The notes under the pieces are model-generated. The model saw only the letters and a list, made by a program, of their open reading frames with translations, was not told the DNA's origin and ran no database searches. A DNA stretch of 26,004 nucleotides from positions 1 through 26,004 of the forward strand of contig JABSQE010000046.1 of assembly GCA_013214245.1 (NCBI GenBank), given 5' to 3'. Position 1 is the stretch's first letter. The number at the start of each line of letters is the position of its first letter. The stretch is from Hyphomicrobiaceae bacterium. Its GTDB lineage: Bacteria; Pseudomonadota; Alphaproteobacteria; Rhizobiales; Hyphomicrobiaceae. A program made the translations under genes and the position numbers. Of this stretch, positions 1-8,999 are shown one piece after another.

Positions 1-9
1 ATAAGTACT

Positions 10-1119
10 TCAATCCTTTTTAACAATTTTAATGCCTTGGCCCTGGTAAATTGAACTTCCCAGATATATTTCTAGACCAAACCTAAGTAGAACCCCTATA
101 GCAGCGGCTAATGGTACCGCTACAATCGTTCCAACAAAGCCAAATAGGTAACTGAATACCAAAAGTGATAGTATAAGTGTAACTGGATGAAGTCCGATTG
201 TTCGACCTATTATCCTCGGTGTTAATAAAAATGCATCTAAAGTTTGTCCGGTAGCAAAAATTGCAAAGACGAAAAATAGTAATGTTAGGTCTGGCCACCC
301 CTGAATAATAGCTAGAAGTGAAGCCGCAAAAAAACCAATCGTAGAACCCACAATTGGGATAAAGTTTAGCGCTCCGGTTGCAATGCCTATTAGCAAACCA
401 TAACGTAGGCCTATTATTATGAGGCATGTAGTATGGAACAAGCCCAATACAAGACAGACCAATCCTTGCCCACGAATAAAAGCAGCAAGAACAGTATCAA
501 TATCCCTAAATAATTTGTGTATCGTAACTTCATGATCTCGTGGTAAATAGTCTCGAATTTGTTTTAGCATTACTGGCCAATCAACTAAAAGGTAAAAAAT
601 AACAACTGGTGTTATCAATGTAACTGCTAACAAGTCGAGAATAGCCCAGCCACCATTCCAAATACTTTGCACAATGCCTCTGGCCAAGCTGGCCCAATGC
701 TTTTGAGTTTCTTGAATTACGTGTTCTATGCTAATGCGAACAGTTTCGAAGTGACTACCAAGTTTCTGTTTCACCCAGCTCTGCAACACAGGCTTGATGT
801 TTTCTATATCACTCGGTAAAGATGCCATTACTTGCTGAGCTTGTTGAATTAATAACGGAATGAGTATTATTACTATAACAGCAAAGGCAAAAACTAAAAG
901 CACAACGATAATAGCAGATGCCATAGCACGACGTAGACCAATTCTCTCAAGGCGATCTACAATCGGATTCAAGGCATAGGCTAGCACGCTGCCTATCACA
1001 AATGGAAACAAAATTTCCTGTAACGCTAGTGCTGCCAGTGCTGTCAGGGTTGTTGCGGCCGCCCAAAATAATATTTGGCGTTGCTGTTGTTTTTCTCGTC
1101 GCATGATTGGCTCATTCAT
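10..1119 (-). CDS. AI-2E family transporter (PerM/YdiK-like membrane protein)
   Basis: This 369-residue protein is an integral membrane protein of the AI-2E/PerM family; members export or exchange small solutes, and the substrate here cannot be told. A first hydrophobic pair (about residues 17-50) and a second (66-92) are followed by a soluble amphipathic stretch (about 95-150) and then a series of C-terminal membrane segments, the normal family layout. Family signatures are visible late in the protein: NFIPIVGSTIG near 250 and PRIIGRTIGLHPV near 305, followed by a long hydrophobic segment. Length is normal. The start is the ATG at 1117-1119; no clear Shine-Dalgarno precedes it, and a second Met (residue 6) is possible. 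It lies 200 bp downstream of the DUF2066 gene on the same strand, a pairing common in Rhodospirillales-type genomes. Confidence 0.88.
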   Translation of the reverse strand: MNEPIMRREKQQQRQILFWAAATTLTALAALALQEILFPFVIGSVLAYALNPIVDRLERIGLRRAMASAIIVVLLVFAFAVIVIILIPLLIQQAQQVMASLPSDIENIKPVLQSWVKQKLGSHFETVRISIEHVIQETQKHWASLARGIVQSIWNGGWAILDLLAVTLITPVVIFYLLVDWPVMLKQIRDYLPRDHEVTIHKLFRDIDTVLAAFIRGQGLVCLVLGLFHTTCLIIIGLRYGLLIGIATGALNFIPIVGSTIGFFAASLLAIIQGWPDLTLLFFVFAIFATGQTLDAFLLTPRIIGRTIGLHPVTLILSLLVFSYLFGFVGTIVAVPLAAAIGVLLRFGLEIYLGSSIYQGQGIKIVKKD

Positions 1120-1321
1120 TGCAGCGTGTTGTATGCGGCAGTATTAAAAAGAATTAGGTGGCACATACGGTGAGTCAGGTATAAATGGCATGTGCTCTTG
1201 TCCTAAGTAGGGTATTCAGATATACAAGGAGCATGAATTGCAGATTATGTTGTTGTAGTGAATGGGCTCCTCGGTGAACTCAGCACTAGCCTCATACTCA
1301 TTAGAGTTAAACCTGTACGTG

Positions 1322-2464
1322 TTAACGCAACACCCAAACTCCTCTGTCGAAGCTGAGAGATCTGCCTTGTTGGGCAAGGGCACTTTGAAGTTCTTCACCC
1401 CCACCAGAATATCGTAATTTTAAATGTGCACCGTTCGTTGATAATCCACCTGTTTGGAGAGACGTCGTTCCAGGCAGCTCGCGCAGCATTTTTTGTATAT
1501 ACCGCCATTGTACTAAAGTCTTAAACTCAACCCAAATTTCAACATCCTGAGGTGTTTTAGTATCTTCTAGAGAATATGACTTAACCCTATTTATTTCCTT
1601 CCAACGCCCTTCTATAATGCCGAGTAAGATTACAGCTGCGAACTCTAGCGTGTAAGTTAAATCTCTCGAATCTAAATGGTACTGGCGTTTGAGATTGAAG
1701 CTACCAGTAGCATCACGACCCGCCAATACAATATTTAAGCGCTGTGATTGAAAATCAGGAATAGCATACATAACAAAAATGCGTGGTTGTTGATAATGTT
1801 GCATAAGTAGGTGAAACGTGGAAAGTTGCTTTTTATCTAAGGATTGCATAGTTGCATCGTATAGTTTCTTAGGAACACGGTGTATATTTAATGGTGTAAT
1901 GGAATTTTTTAGGTCAAGATTATTCCAAATATTCTGCCAAATTTGGTTGCCTGAAGCAGCACTCATAACATTGTTTTCATCAAAATTAGGTGAGATGTAA
2001 ATGGGAATAGCTACAGCAATGGGGGCTATCACATCAATAAACTCGATGCCTTCGTGTTTCAACTTTTGCTGCACAGCAGATTTAGAGAATGTAAAATCTA
2101 AACTCGCGATATAGCGCGTTGAGGAACTGTTTTCAGATTGTATAGCAATGCTGAGAGTTAATGGGCTTGGATTAATTTTGTATAAATCAGTTATAATGCC
2201 GTACTTTGAAACGGGTACTATGCGTTTTAAAAGTGAACGGAAGGCATCTTTGCGACCTTGCTTTATGGCTAACTTTTTTGCTGTGACAGCGTTCTCAGCT
2301 TTTGATTCAACAGGGAACCCAGAAACAGTGTATGTATCACCTGCTATTGTTGCTGAGCTTTCAATCAAGGTTAATAAAGCAAATAAAGCAGCGTAACAAA
2401 TAATGCGTTTAGAGAAAAGTTGCATACCTAGTCTCACTAGCATGGCATGTTTTGCGACCATCAC
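1322..2464 (-). CDS. DUF2066 domain-containing secreted protein
   Basis: This gene encodes a DUF2066-family protein of unknown function. After a signal-peptide-like segment (from Met14: basic MQLFSKR, then a hydrophobic run ending near SSATIAG) comes the family N-terminus, with TYTVSGFPVE and then AKKLAIKQGRKDAFRSLLKR at about residues 45-80. The C-terminal half ends with FDRGVWVLR, as in family members. The protein is therefore probably exported to the periplasm. The open frame begins GTG-ATG at 2464/2461, but the start that gives a clean signal peptide is Met14 at 2425; the upstream bases show no strong ribosome site for any of them. It runs on the minus strand toward the AI-2E gene and is divergent from purN. 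Confidence 0.8.
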   Translation of the reverse strand: MMVAKHAMLVRLGMQLFSKRIICYAALFALLTLIESSATIAGDTYTVSGFPVESKAENAVTAKKLAIKQGRKDAFRSLLKRIVPVSKYGIITDLYKINPSPLTLSIAIQSENSSSTRYIASLDFTFSKSAVQQKLKHEGIEFIDVIAPIAVAIPIYISPNFDENNVMSAASGNQIWQNIWNNLDLKNSITPLNIHRVPKKLYDATMQSLDKKQLSTFHLLMQHYQQPRIFVMYAIPDFQSQRLNIVLAGRDATGSFNLKRQYHLDSRDLTYTLEFAAVILLGIIEGRWKEINRVKSYSLEDTKTPQDVEIWVEFKTLVQWRYIQKMLRELPGTTSLQTGGLSTNGAHLKLRYSGGGEELQSALAQQGRSLSFDRGVWVLR

Positions 2465-3113
2465 TTATAACAATCTTATGTGAAAGTTAAGCAAGATAAC
2501 GGAGACATGATGTTGATTTCATAGCTACTTTAAATTTGTAATAACCGCAACATGTTTTATTCGAATTAACACATTACAATCGAATAAGATTTGAAATAGC
2601 GTGATTTCATTGCTTGTGCAGTATTGAATTTGCATTATTTAAAAAGCTTTAAATTTAACTAAGCAAGCCTTCTATGTTCATGCTTCGTAATGCTATCAAT
2701 AAAAAGTTAAATTGCCATTTTTAATGGTGTTTAACACGGAGGTGTATAAGAGACGGTGAAGAGGTATTATCCGATAAAGGGTGTTTCAAGATACGTTTAG
2801 CCTTAAGTCGTAGTGTATTACCATACGTCAGTTATTTGCGATAAAAATTTAGTTATTTAGTACTTGTAAAAACTTTAAAAATCAGGAGTTATTGTATCTA
2901 ATTGTTAATCGTATTTCTATAATTTGCTTGATAACTGCCAAAAGATCGCTCGGATCTCTACAAAATACATAATATGTAGTAGATATCGAAATCCTTGCTT
3001 TATTGCTCACCAGTTACATAATTTTTTTTGCGTATATTTGGTTGCGCTCGAGACTAAAACTCTCATTATCAGCACGTCTTTTGTTGTTTCAAAGAGATTG
3101 TGACATTATCACA
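2465..3113. other. 650-bp AT-rich spacer between DUF2066 gene and purN
   Basis: No gene, RNA or clear relic can be recognised on either strand. This is where purM stands in many related genomes, but I could not pick out a PurM motif. A TATAAT at 2918-2923 could be a -10 element for purN, but it has no good -35 at a normal distance. Confidence 0.5.
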
Positions 3114-3791
3114 ATGAATAGTACTACTGAACAAACACGCGTCCCAGTTTCTGTTTTAATATCCGGACGTGGCTCTAACATGATGTCTTTAGTTAGGGCC
3201 GCGCACGATAGCAATTTCCCAGCTAAAATTGTGCATGTGATTTCTAATCGCCCTGATGCTCGGGGTCTAATTTGGGCGAGGGCGCAGGGTATTACTACCA
3301 CAGTTTTGGATGATACAACTTTCGAGAGCTGTGAAGCGTTCGAATGCGCACTACACAGCTTATTAGTTGCAAGCGGTGTCGAATTAGTTGCCTTGGCTGG
3401 TTTCATGCGCATAATAACACCTAAATTCATTTCTTATTGGAAAAACCGTATTTTAAATATTCATCCCTCATTACTACCGTCTTTTAAAGGTTTAAATGTT
3501 CATACAAAAACCCTTGAAGCAGGTGTTAAAATCGCTGGCTGTACTGTGCATTACGTAACTTCTGAATTGGATTCCGGACCCATAATTATCCAAGGCGCTG
3601 TGTCGGTTCTACAGCAAGATACACCTGATACGTTAGCTGCAAGAATCTTGGAAGTAGAGCATGAAATCTATCCGTTAGCCCTTAGGCTTGTTTCAAGCGG
3701 ATCTGCCTTTGTAGTCAATGGAAAGGTTGTTTTCGATAACGCATGTAGACCTGATGCAAGATTAATACATCCGAAACTTAAATTCCTATAA
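3114..3791 (+). CDS. purN: Phosphoribosylglycinamide formyltransferase (GART)
   Basis: PurN transfers a formyl group from 10-formyltetrahydrofolate to glycinamide ribonucleotide in step three of purine synthesis, in the cytoplasm. With the start at 3114 the protein has 225 residues, normal for the family. The phosphate-binding loop GRGSN is at 18-22. The catalytic triad is intact: Asn115 and His117 in NIHPSLLPSFKG, and Asp153 in TSELDSGPI. The frame stays open upstream to 3003, but that extension is hydrophobic, has no family counterpart, and would put 37 extra residues before the Rossmann strand VSVLISGRG. No strong ribosome site precedes 3114. The gene stands alone: the usual upstream partner purM is not in the adjacent 650 bp. 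Confidence 0.93.
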   Translation: MNSTTEQTRVPVSVLISGRGSNMMSLVRAAHDSNFPAKIVHVISNRPDARGLIWARAQGITTTVLDDTTFESCEAFECALHSLLVASGVELVALAGFMRIITPKFISYWKNRILNIHPSLLPSFKGLNVHTKTLEAGVKIAGCTVHYVTSELDSGPIIIQGAVSVLQQDTPDTLAARILEVEHEIYPLALRLVSSGSAFVVNGKVVFDNACRPDARLIHPKLKFL

Positions 3792-4414
3792 TTTTTTCCG
3801 TTTGAATAAATGTCAGGCGATTTGGGTCAGTCAATCATATTTACAGCTAAATATTAGTCGAGAGATGTAGTGGACATCTGTTCTAATAAGTTCACGTCAC
3901 ATTTTGTCGTGTTTTTTGTTGAACAATATACACGTGGGATTATGAAAAAAAATTGTGTGAATACTAAAATACCAACGTTTTTTCTAAATGTATACACTAT
4001 TGGTATAGTGTAATTTTTAAATCAACAACTTCCTGCATATACATGATCGACGATGCACTATCGTGTTTGCTGCACAATGAAGCAAGGAATAGATACAAGT
4101 CGGTAACACTACATCAACTTTATTTTATTGTTTGAGCAGTCACTACATCACTTACTTAAGATTTCTTAGCTCCAATAGATTAAAATCGGCAATGTAAGCT
4201 TTTTCATGTCAAAATTAGTAATATTACTTTTTGTTAATTAGTCGCTTTAATTACTAAGCTTGTAACTTCTAACTGCGTCGATTTAGCTTACAGTATAGTA
4301 ACTACTAGAAATTTGATACCACCCAAATTATCTAAAACTAGTAGTAAAATCTTTGTTAACGTCAATTATTCATGCCTACGTCTGTATTGAAATTTAATTT
4401 GTAGTGGAGATTAT
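3792..4414. other. 620-bp AT-rich spacer between purN and the sodium channel gene
   Basis: No coding stretch or RNA gene is recognised. It holds one short perfect inverted repeat at 3993-4012 (listed separately). The ribosome site of the channel gene lies at its right end. Confidence 0.5.
3993..4018 (+). terminator. Possible intrinsic terminator or operator hairpin
   Basis: TACACTAT (3993-4000) and ATAGTGTA (4005-4012) form a perfect 8-bp stem with a TGGT loop, followed by AATTTTT. It lies about 200 bp after purN. The stem has few G-C pairs, so termination would be weak, and it could equally be a protein-binding palindrome. Confidence 0.3.
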
Positions 4415-5272
4415 ATGGTTCGTCCTCACCCAATGCCGGTATCATTATATAATCGTAGACGATTAGTGAATTTCATTGAAGGGTCAATTTTCGTAACCAT
4501 CATCACGTCTTTGATCATCGTTAATGCGGTCACGCTCGGTTTGGAAACGAACAAATCTTTTATAACTGCTTATGGCGGAGTACTTTGTATTATAGATAAC
4601 ATAATATTGGTCATGTTTTCTTTCGAAATACTCTTAAAGTTTTATTGTTACAGAATTTACTTTTTTAGGTCAGGCTGGAATGTTTTTGATTTGTTTATTG
4701 TTACCACTTCTTGGCTTCCTTCAGCAGGACCGTTTGCAATACTACGTGCTTTACGAATATTGCGCGTTTTGAGATTACTATCAGTGGTGCCATCTTTACG
4801 ACGTGTTATCTCTGCCATAGGCCATTCTATTCCAGGCATGTTTTCTGTTATAGGTGTATTGGTTTTGGTTTTCTATATCTCTTCTGTTTTAACAACCAAG
4901 TTGTTTGGGCATTATGATAATCCACATATGCAAGAGTGGTTTGGTACAATTGGAGCATCAGCTTACACATTATTTCAAATCATGACTTTGGAAAGTTGGT
5001 CTATGGGAATAGTTAGACCTACTATGAAGCTGTTTCCTTTTGCTTGGTTGTTTTTTGTTCCATTTATTATCATTACAAGTTTTGCAGTGCTAAACCTTTT
5101 TATAGGAATTATTGTAGATTCCATGCAGAATGTTAACAAAGAAACGGATCTTGATTCAGGGGCAATTAATCATGAAGAGAAGTGCGTGCATGAACGATTA
5201 GATGCAATACAATGTGAGCTTGCAGAACTTAAAGTGCTAATCACTTCAAACCATAATAATAGATTAGATTGA
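4415..5272 (+). CDS. Bacterial voltage-gated sodium channel (NaChBac/NavAb family)
   Basis: This 285-residue protein is a single-domain six-helix ion channel that would work as a homotetramer in the inner membrane. S1 covers about residues 22-44. S4 contains regularly spaced arginines (111, 114, 117, 120, then 129-130), the voltage sensor. The pore loop contains TLESWSMGIVRP at 191-202; as I recall the sequence, this is the NavAb selectivity filter, and its ESW core marks Na+ over Ca2+ selectivity. S6 (about 208-236) runs into a charged C-terminal helix (250-275) with heptad-like spacing, as in the tetramerising coiled coil of the family. TGGAGA at 4405-4410 is a good ribosome site 4 nt before the ATG. 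The gene is isolated between long spacers. Members drive Na+-linked motility or pH responses in marine bacteria; its role here is unknown. Confidence 0.93.
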   Translation: MVRPHPMPVSLYNRRRLVNFIEGSIFVTIITSLIIVNAVTLGLETNKSFITAYGGVLCIIDNIILVMFSFEILLKFYCYRIYFFRSGWNVFDLFIVTTSWLPSAGPFAILRALRILRVLRLLSVVPSLRRVISAIGHSIPGMFSVIGVLVLVFYISSVLTTKLFGHYDNPHMQEWFGTIGASAYTLFQIMTLESWSMGIVRPTMKLFPFAWLFFVPFIIITSFAVLNLFIGIIVDSMQNVNKETDLDSGAINHEEKCVHERLDAIQCELAELKVLITSNHNNRLD

Positions 5273-6012
5273 CCGACATAATCTAGCTTTACGAATTAGC
5301 CTCGCTATTACTTGTTCACTAATTTTGGCAAGTAGTTTCGGGCAGTGTTTATGACTTCGAGTATTAGGGTTTGACTAGTTGTGCACTCCTTGATGATGGA
5401 TTCGCAATTAGCATTTTGCTTCTCGTATAGGTGACTAATAAAAAGTTGTTGTGTGAGTTCATCACTATAAAATTTTATACTTTATTTATTCATAACAAAC
5501 GCTATTGCACGCATTATTTGTTCGCGTAATTTAATAATTTAATTCATACATCACATACTACTAGACGTCTGAGCATCGAGGGTGTTGCGCGTTCAATAAT
5601 TTTTATAATGACATTTAGATATTATGTGCTACTGAGTGAATTAATGTAATAGGTTTCAATAGTATACAGTTCGAAGCATTGTATTACTGCATCGTTAACT
5701 GTTCATAGTTGGTTTACACGAAAAAATTCAGAAAGACACTCTTTGCGATTTCTTGCTTTTTTTGAAATAGCTGACATCGAACTTAGGTTTTGCGCTTTCG
5801 TGATGTAGGCTGTGTCGTCAAAAATGAATTGTTAACGCTACTGCGCTCTTTCGCCATAGATCTTAATGAAATACATTGTACAGCATTATCTTGACACTCC
5901 GCTTAGGCGCTTTTAGCTTTAAATCATTCAGACACCATTCGGCGTGCATTTGCGAATGTGGGAAAAGTGAATGGGTTGTGGTTGTCAACGTAGCTAAAGA
6001 GTAGGTTCATAT
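5273..6012. other. 740-bp spacer upstream of the ATP synthase F0 operon
   Basis: I see no supported gene or relic. A TATAAT at 5604-5609 has no suitable -35. The right end carries the ribosome site of atpI (AAAGAGTAGG, 5996-6005), and the operon's promoter should lie in this stretch, but I could not place it. Confidence 0.45.
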
Positions 6013-6396
6013 TTGTTGAGTCCTAAAGACAGAGAAGATCTTAGTAAACGGTCTAATGAACTTGGGCAGAAAATAGAAACGTACAGAAGATGGGCACCAA
6101 ACGACGCGGAACCAAGATCAATGAGGAGAAAAACCGATAAATCTGCAGCATCGCAGGCTTTAAAAATTGCCACAGAATTAGTTGTTGGTGTATGCATTGG
6201 TTTTCTTATTGGCTATCAACTCGATCATTATCTCGGTACCTCGAGTCCTTGGTTCTTAGTTACATTCGTTATTGTTGGCTTTGCAGCTGGTATGTCTAAT
6301 GTAGTTCGAATAGCTAAGCGTATTCATACTCAGACTAACCTGCACGAAAGCGTCGTTCTTACTGAACTTAAAAGTAATAACGGTGCTAAGACTTAA
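6013..6396 (+). CDS. atpI: ATP synthase assembly-associated protein AtpI
   Basis: This 127-residue AtpI/AtpZ-type protein is the first gene of the F0 operon. The family helps c-ring assembly or Mg2+ supply to ATP synthase. A basic soluble N-terminus (residues 1-47) is followed by two membrane helices: about 51-70, with GVCIGFLIGYQLD, and 76-97, with FLVTFVIVGFAAGM. The GxxIGxxxGxxLD pattern is typical of alphaproteobacterial members. The start is inferred as TTG at 6013, because AAAGAGTAGG ends 7 nt before it and no in-frame ATG fits. The gene ends 27 nt before atpB. Confidence 0.85.
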   Translation: MLSPKDREDLSKRSNELGQKIETYRRWAPNDAEPRSMRRKTDKSAASQALKIATELVVGVCIGFLIGYQLDHYLGTSSPWFLVTFVIVGFAAGMSNVVRIAKRIHTQTNLHESVVLTELKSNNGAKT

Positions 6397-6423
6397 TAAA
6401 GACTGAATTATGGGGAGGTGAAT

Positions 6424-7155
6424 TTGGCTGATAATCCGATGAGTCAGTTCCAGATTGAGCGTTATGTTGAGCTTAATGTGTATGGCATTGACGCATCATT
6501 TACGAATTCGTCAATGTTTATGGTTGCAGCCGTGGTCGCGGTGGTAGGTTTTTTAAATATAGCGATGTCAAGCCGGTCTTTAGTTCCAACTCGATTGCAG
6601 TCAATTGCAGAGTTAAGTTACGAATTTATTGCTGGCATGCTTCGTGATAATGTGGGTAGCGAAGGCATTAAGTATTTACCTTTTGTATTCTCGCTTTTTA
6701 CGTTTGTTTTAGCGTGCAATGTGCTCGGTTTACTTCCCTACTCTTTCACTGTGACTAGTCACATCGCAGTTACTTTTGCGTTAGCTGCTTTCGTCATTGT
6801 AGTTGTCACTATGATAGGCTTTGCTCGTCATGGTGTCGGGTATACCAAACTTTTTGCCCCCGAGGGCGTGCCTACAGTACTTCTAATTCTTATAGTGCCC
6901 ATAGAGATAGTTTCTTATCTATTTCGTCCAGTTAGTCTTTCGGTGCGGTTGTTTGCTAATATGATGGCAGGACATATCATGTTAAAAGTGTTTGCAGGCT
7001 TTATAGTGAGCCTTGGGGTGTTTGGATTTATACCACTACTCGCGACTGTCGCTTTCACTGCACTTGAAGTATTGGTGGCATTTCTTCAGGCTTTTATTTT
7101 TTCAGTTTTGACGTGCATTTATTTGAATGATGCTGTCAATATGCACGACCATTAG
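6424..7155 (+). CDS. atpB: ATP synthase F0 subunit a
   Basis: Subunit a forms the proton half-channels next to the c-ring. With a TTG start at 6424 the protein has 243 residues and begins MADNPMSQFQI, matching the usual alphaproteobacterial N-terminus. The open frame also allows GTG at 6418, but those bases lie in the ribosome site GGGGAGG (6412-6418), so 6424 is better; ATG at 6439 is a third option. The essential arginine is Arg175 in LSVRLFANMMAGH. The last helix has Glu215 and Gln222 in ALEVLVAFLQAF, as expected for the channel. Five or six membrane helices are visible. Confidence 0.93.
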   Translation: MADNPMSQFQIERYVELNVYGIDASFTNSSMFMVAAVVAVVGFLNIAMSSRSLVPTRLQSIAELSYEFIAGMLRDNVGSEGIKYLPFVFSLFTFVLACNVLGLLPYSFTVTSHIAVTFALAAFVIVVVTMIGFARHGVGYTKLFAPEGVPTVLLILIVPIEIVSYLFRPVSLSVRLFANMMAGHIMLKVFAGFIVSLGVFGFIPLLATVAFTALEVLVAFLQAFIFSVLTCIYLNDAVNMHDH

Positions 7156-7245
7156 ATCACATTTTGCGCTAATACACGCTAGTGATTAATTGGTACGGCA
7201 TTGTTTTGACTTTAATTTCTGAACTTTCATAAAAAGGAGAATACT

Positions 7246-7470
7246 ATGGATTCAGAAGCAGCTAAGTTTATCGGTGCAGGAATGGCTAGTTTTGCTCTCA
7301 TCGGAGCTGGCCTTAGTATAGGTAACATTTTTAGTAGCTTTTTGACTGGTGCCTTGCGCAACCCATCTGCTGCACCCGGACAGTTTACAACCCTACTCAT
7401 AGGCTTTGCTCTAGCAGAGGCAACGGGATTATTCGGCCTGCTGGTTGCTTTGATCATGCTATTTGGTTGA
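7246..7470 (+). CDS. atpE: ATP synthase F0 subunit c
   Basis: This 74-residue subunit is a two-helix hairpin that forms the rotating ring. The polar loop RNP is at 38-40, where F1 subunits gamma and epsilon dock. The ion-binding carboxylate is Glu58 in GFALAEATGLF. The residue after it is Ala, and the helix 1 Gln seen in Na+-binding rings is absent, so the ring is inferred to carry protons. A strong ribosome site, AAGGAGA (7234-7240), precedes the ATG. It lies between atpB (90 nt upstream) and the b' gene. The strong ribosome site fits the high copy number of c in the complex. Confidence 0.95.
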   Translation: MDSEAAKFIGAGMASFALIGAGLSIGNIFSSFLTGALRNPSAAPGQFTTLLIGFALAEATGLFGLLVALIMLFG

Positions 7471-7556
7471 TCTGTGTAGCTGGTATCGCTTGCTACGTTT
7501 ATTGGGAACATTGATCCTTTATAATACGTAATATATATGGTCACTGGAGATCTACG

Positions 7557-8108
7557 ATGCTCACTTGTTTAACTGTTGTACTTGCCGCAGCGCCTGGAGT
7601 AGCGCAAACTGGCCTGCCGCAGTTCAATGTTCCTGATATGGCGCCGCAGCTTATCTGGCTGGCTCTCACTTTCGGGTTCATGTACTTAGTGCTTTCTAGA
7701 ACTACGCTGCCCTCCATTGCTTCAGTTATCGAGGAGCGTCAAACTCACATTCAACGCGATCTTGATAATGCTGAGCGTTTGAAAGTTGAGGCGGATCAGG
7801 CTTTAGTGGTTTACGAACAAAAACTCGCGCAAGCTCATGCGCGAGCCAAAATCATAGTCACCGAATCCCAAGAGAGAGTAGCGGCTGAGGTCTCTGAAGG
7901 GCATTCTAAGTCTGAAGTAGATCTAGCCCGTCAGATGTCTGAGGCTCAGGAACGTATTGGCCTCGCAAAAACGCGCGCGGTGCATCATATCGATGCCATT
8001 GTGGTTGAGATGGTTGGTGAAATTATAACAAGGCTTGCTGATGTCGATGTGAGCGATGCTGAGATTGATATGGCAATCGCCATGCAGCAGTCACTAGCAA
8101 CGGAGTAA
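7557..8108 (+). CDS. atpF2: ATP synthase F0 subunit b' (peripheral stalk)
   Basis: This 183-residue b'-type subunit pairs with b to form the stator stalk. One membrane helix (about residues 30-47, after PQFNVPDMAPQ) is followed by a long charged helix to about 155. The short N-terminal hydrophobic stretch MLTCLTVVLAAAPGVAQ, before the conserved FNVPDM region, is typical of photosynthetic-type and alphaproteobacterial b' subunits. TGGAGA at 7545-7550 sits 6 nt before the ATG. The stop codon is 5 nt from the start of the b gene, so the two are almost certainly translated from one message. Confidence 0.9.
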   Translation: MLTCLTVVLAAAPGVAQTGLPQFNVPDMAPQLIWLALTFGFMYLVLSRTTLPSIASVIEERQTHIQRDLDNAERLKVEADQALVVYEQKLAQAHARAKIIVTESQERVAAEVSEGHSKSEVDLARQMSEAQERIGLAKTRAVHHIDAIVVEMVGEIITRLADVDVSDAEIDMAIAMQQSLATE

Positions 8109-8113
8109 CTATA

Positions 8114-8623
8114 ATGCTTGCAGCGGCTAATGCAGGACTTTTTGCTGATCCAAAGTTTTGGGTTGGCGCAGCTTTCGTGATATTTGTGCTTTTACTTATG
8201 GTGAAGGGTGTTCCAAGTTTGATTGCTCAAGCACTTGATGACAGGTCGAATGCGATTCGATCGGAATTAGATAAGGCCAAACGTCTGCGCGAGGACGCTG
8301 AAAATCTGCTCGCTGATTATCAGCGTAAATGCAAAGATGTAGAGGTTGAGGTAAACCGAATTCTAGAAAGGGCGAAGAGTGAGGCTGACGCACTTCAGGC
8401 TGATGCACATAGAAAACTTCAAGAATCTATAATGCGTCGCACTAGGATAGTCGAAGAAAAAATTTCTAGCGCAGAAAAGAAGGCTTTGAGCGAGGTGAGA
8501 AGCTCTGCTATCGACAGAGCTGTGTCTGCGTCTACCCACATATTCAAAGGTAAACTTAAAGGTGATAAATCAAGCAAGCTTTTAGATCAGAGTATATATG
8601 GATTGCGTGATAAAATAGTGTAA
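8114..8623 (+). CDS. atpF: ATP synthase F0 subunit b
   Basis: This 169-residue protein is the second stator-stalk subunit. A membrane helix at about residues 14-31 (FWVGAAFVIFVLLLMV) is followed by a long, highly charged coiled-coil-like region to about 140. The ribosome site GGAG (8102-8105) lies inside the end of the b' gene. This is the last gene of the operon; the F1 genes (atpHAGDC) are not in the window, which is normal for alphaproteobacteria, where F0 and F1 operons are separate. Confidence 0.92.
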   Translation: MLAAANAGLFADPKFWVGAAFVIFVLLLMVKGVPSLIAQALDDRSNAIRSELDKAKRLREDAENLLADYQRKCKDVEVEVNRILERAKSEADALQADAHRKLQESIMRRTRIVEEKISSAEKKALSEVRSSAIDRAVSASTHIFKGKLKGDKSSKLLDQSIYGLRDKIV

Positions 8624-8999
8624 TTAATCTTGTTGCTTCCTTTCTTAAACTTAATGTGGTTTCAGGTGTTAAATTTACTCAAATATCTTTTAGTCTGAAA
8701 CCACTTATTTATTATGTGTCAATTTTAGATTTAATTTCTTAAAATCGTATCCAGTACATTAAATCGGAGCATAAGATATACTATGAAATACTCATTTTAA
8801 TTAGCGTTCATAACATTTGTATTAAGGTTGACTGCTATGATCTAGTAACTTACATGATTTGGCGTTTGTCTTTATTAAGAAGTGATAAGTTGTTTTATTA
8901 GTGATGTAATTGTTTTGTTTTATGTAATTAACCTACATTGAGTTTTCGTTGTGGCTGCTGTGCAGTATAAGGTTTAGACAATTCGGTTGAGCAATTAAA
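8624..8999. other. 375-bp spacer between atpF and the selO relic
   Basis: Apart from the inverted repeat at 8656-8704, nothing is recognised. The rest is AT-rich. Confidence 0.45.
8656..8704 (+). terminator. Inverted repeat after the F0 operon
   Basis: GTGGTTTCAG (8656-8665) and CTGAAACCAC (8695-8704) form a perfect 10-bp stem with a 29-nt AT-rich loop, 33 nt after the atpF stop and followed by TTATTTATT. The position suggests a terminator or an mRNA 3'-end stabilising hairpin. The long loop and interrupted T run make it non-canonical. Confidence 0.45.

Noticed and set aside
1216..1404. 62-codon minus-strand open frame overlapping the 3' end of the DUF2066 gene
   Set aside because: It overlaps a recognisable gene end in another frame and has no family features, signal or ribosome site.
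5308..5481. 57-codon minus-strand open stretch downstream of the sodium channel gene
   Set aside because: The translation is mildly protein-like, but it has no start codon or ribosome site and matches nothing I recognise; such stretches arise by chance.
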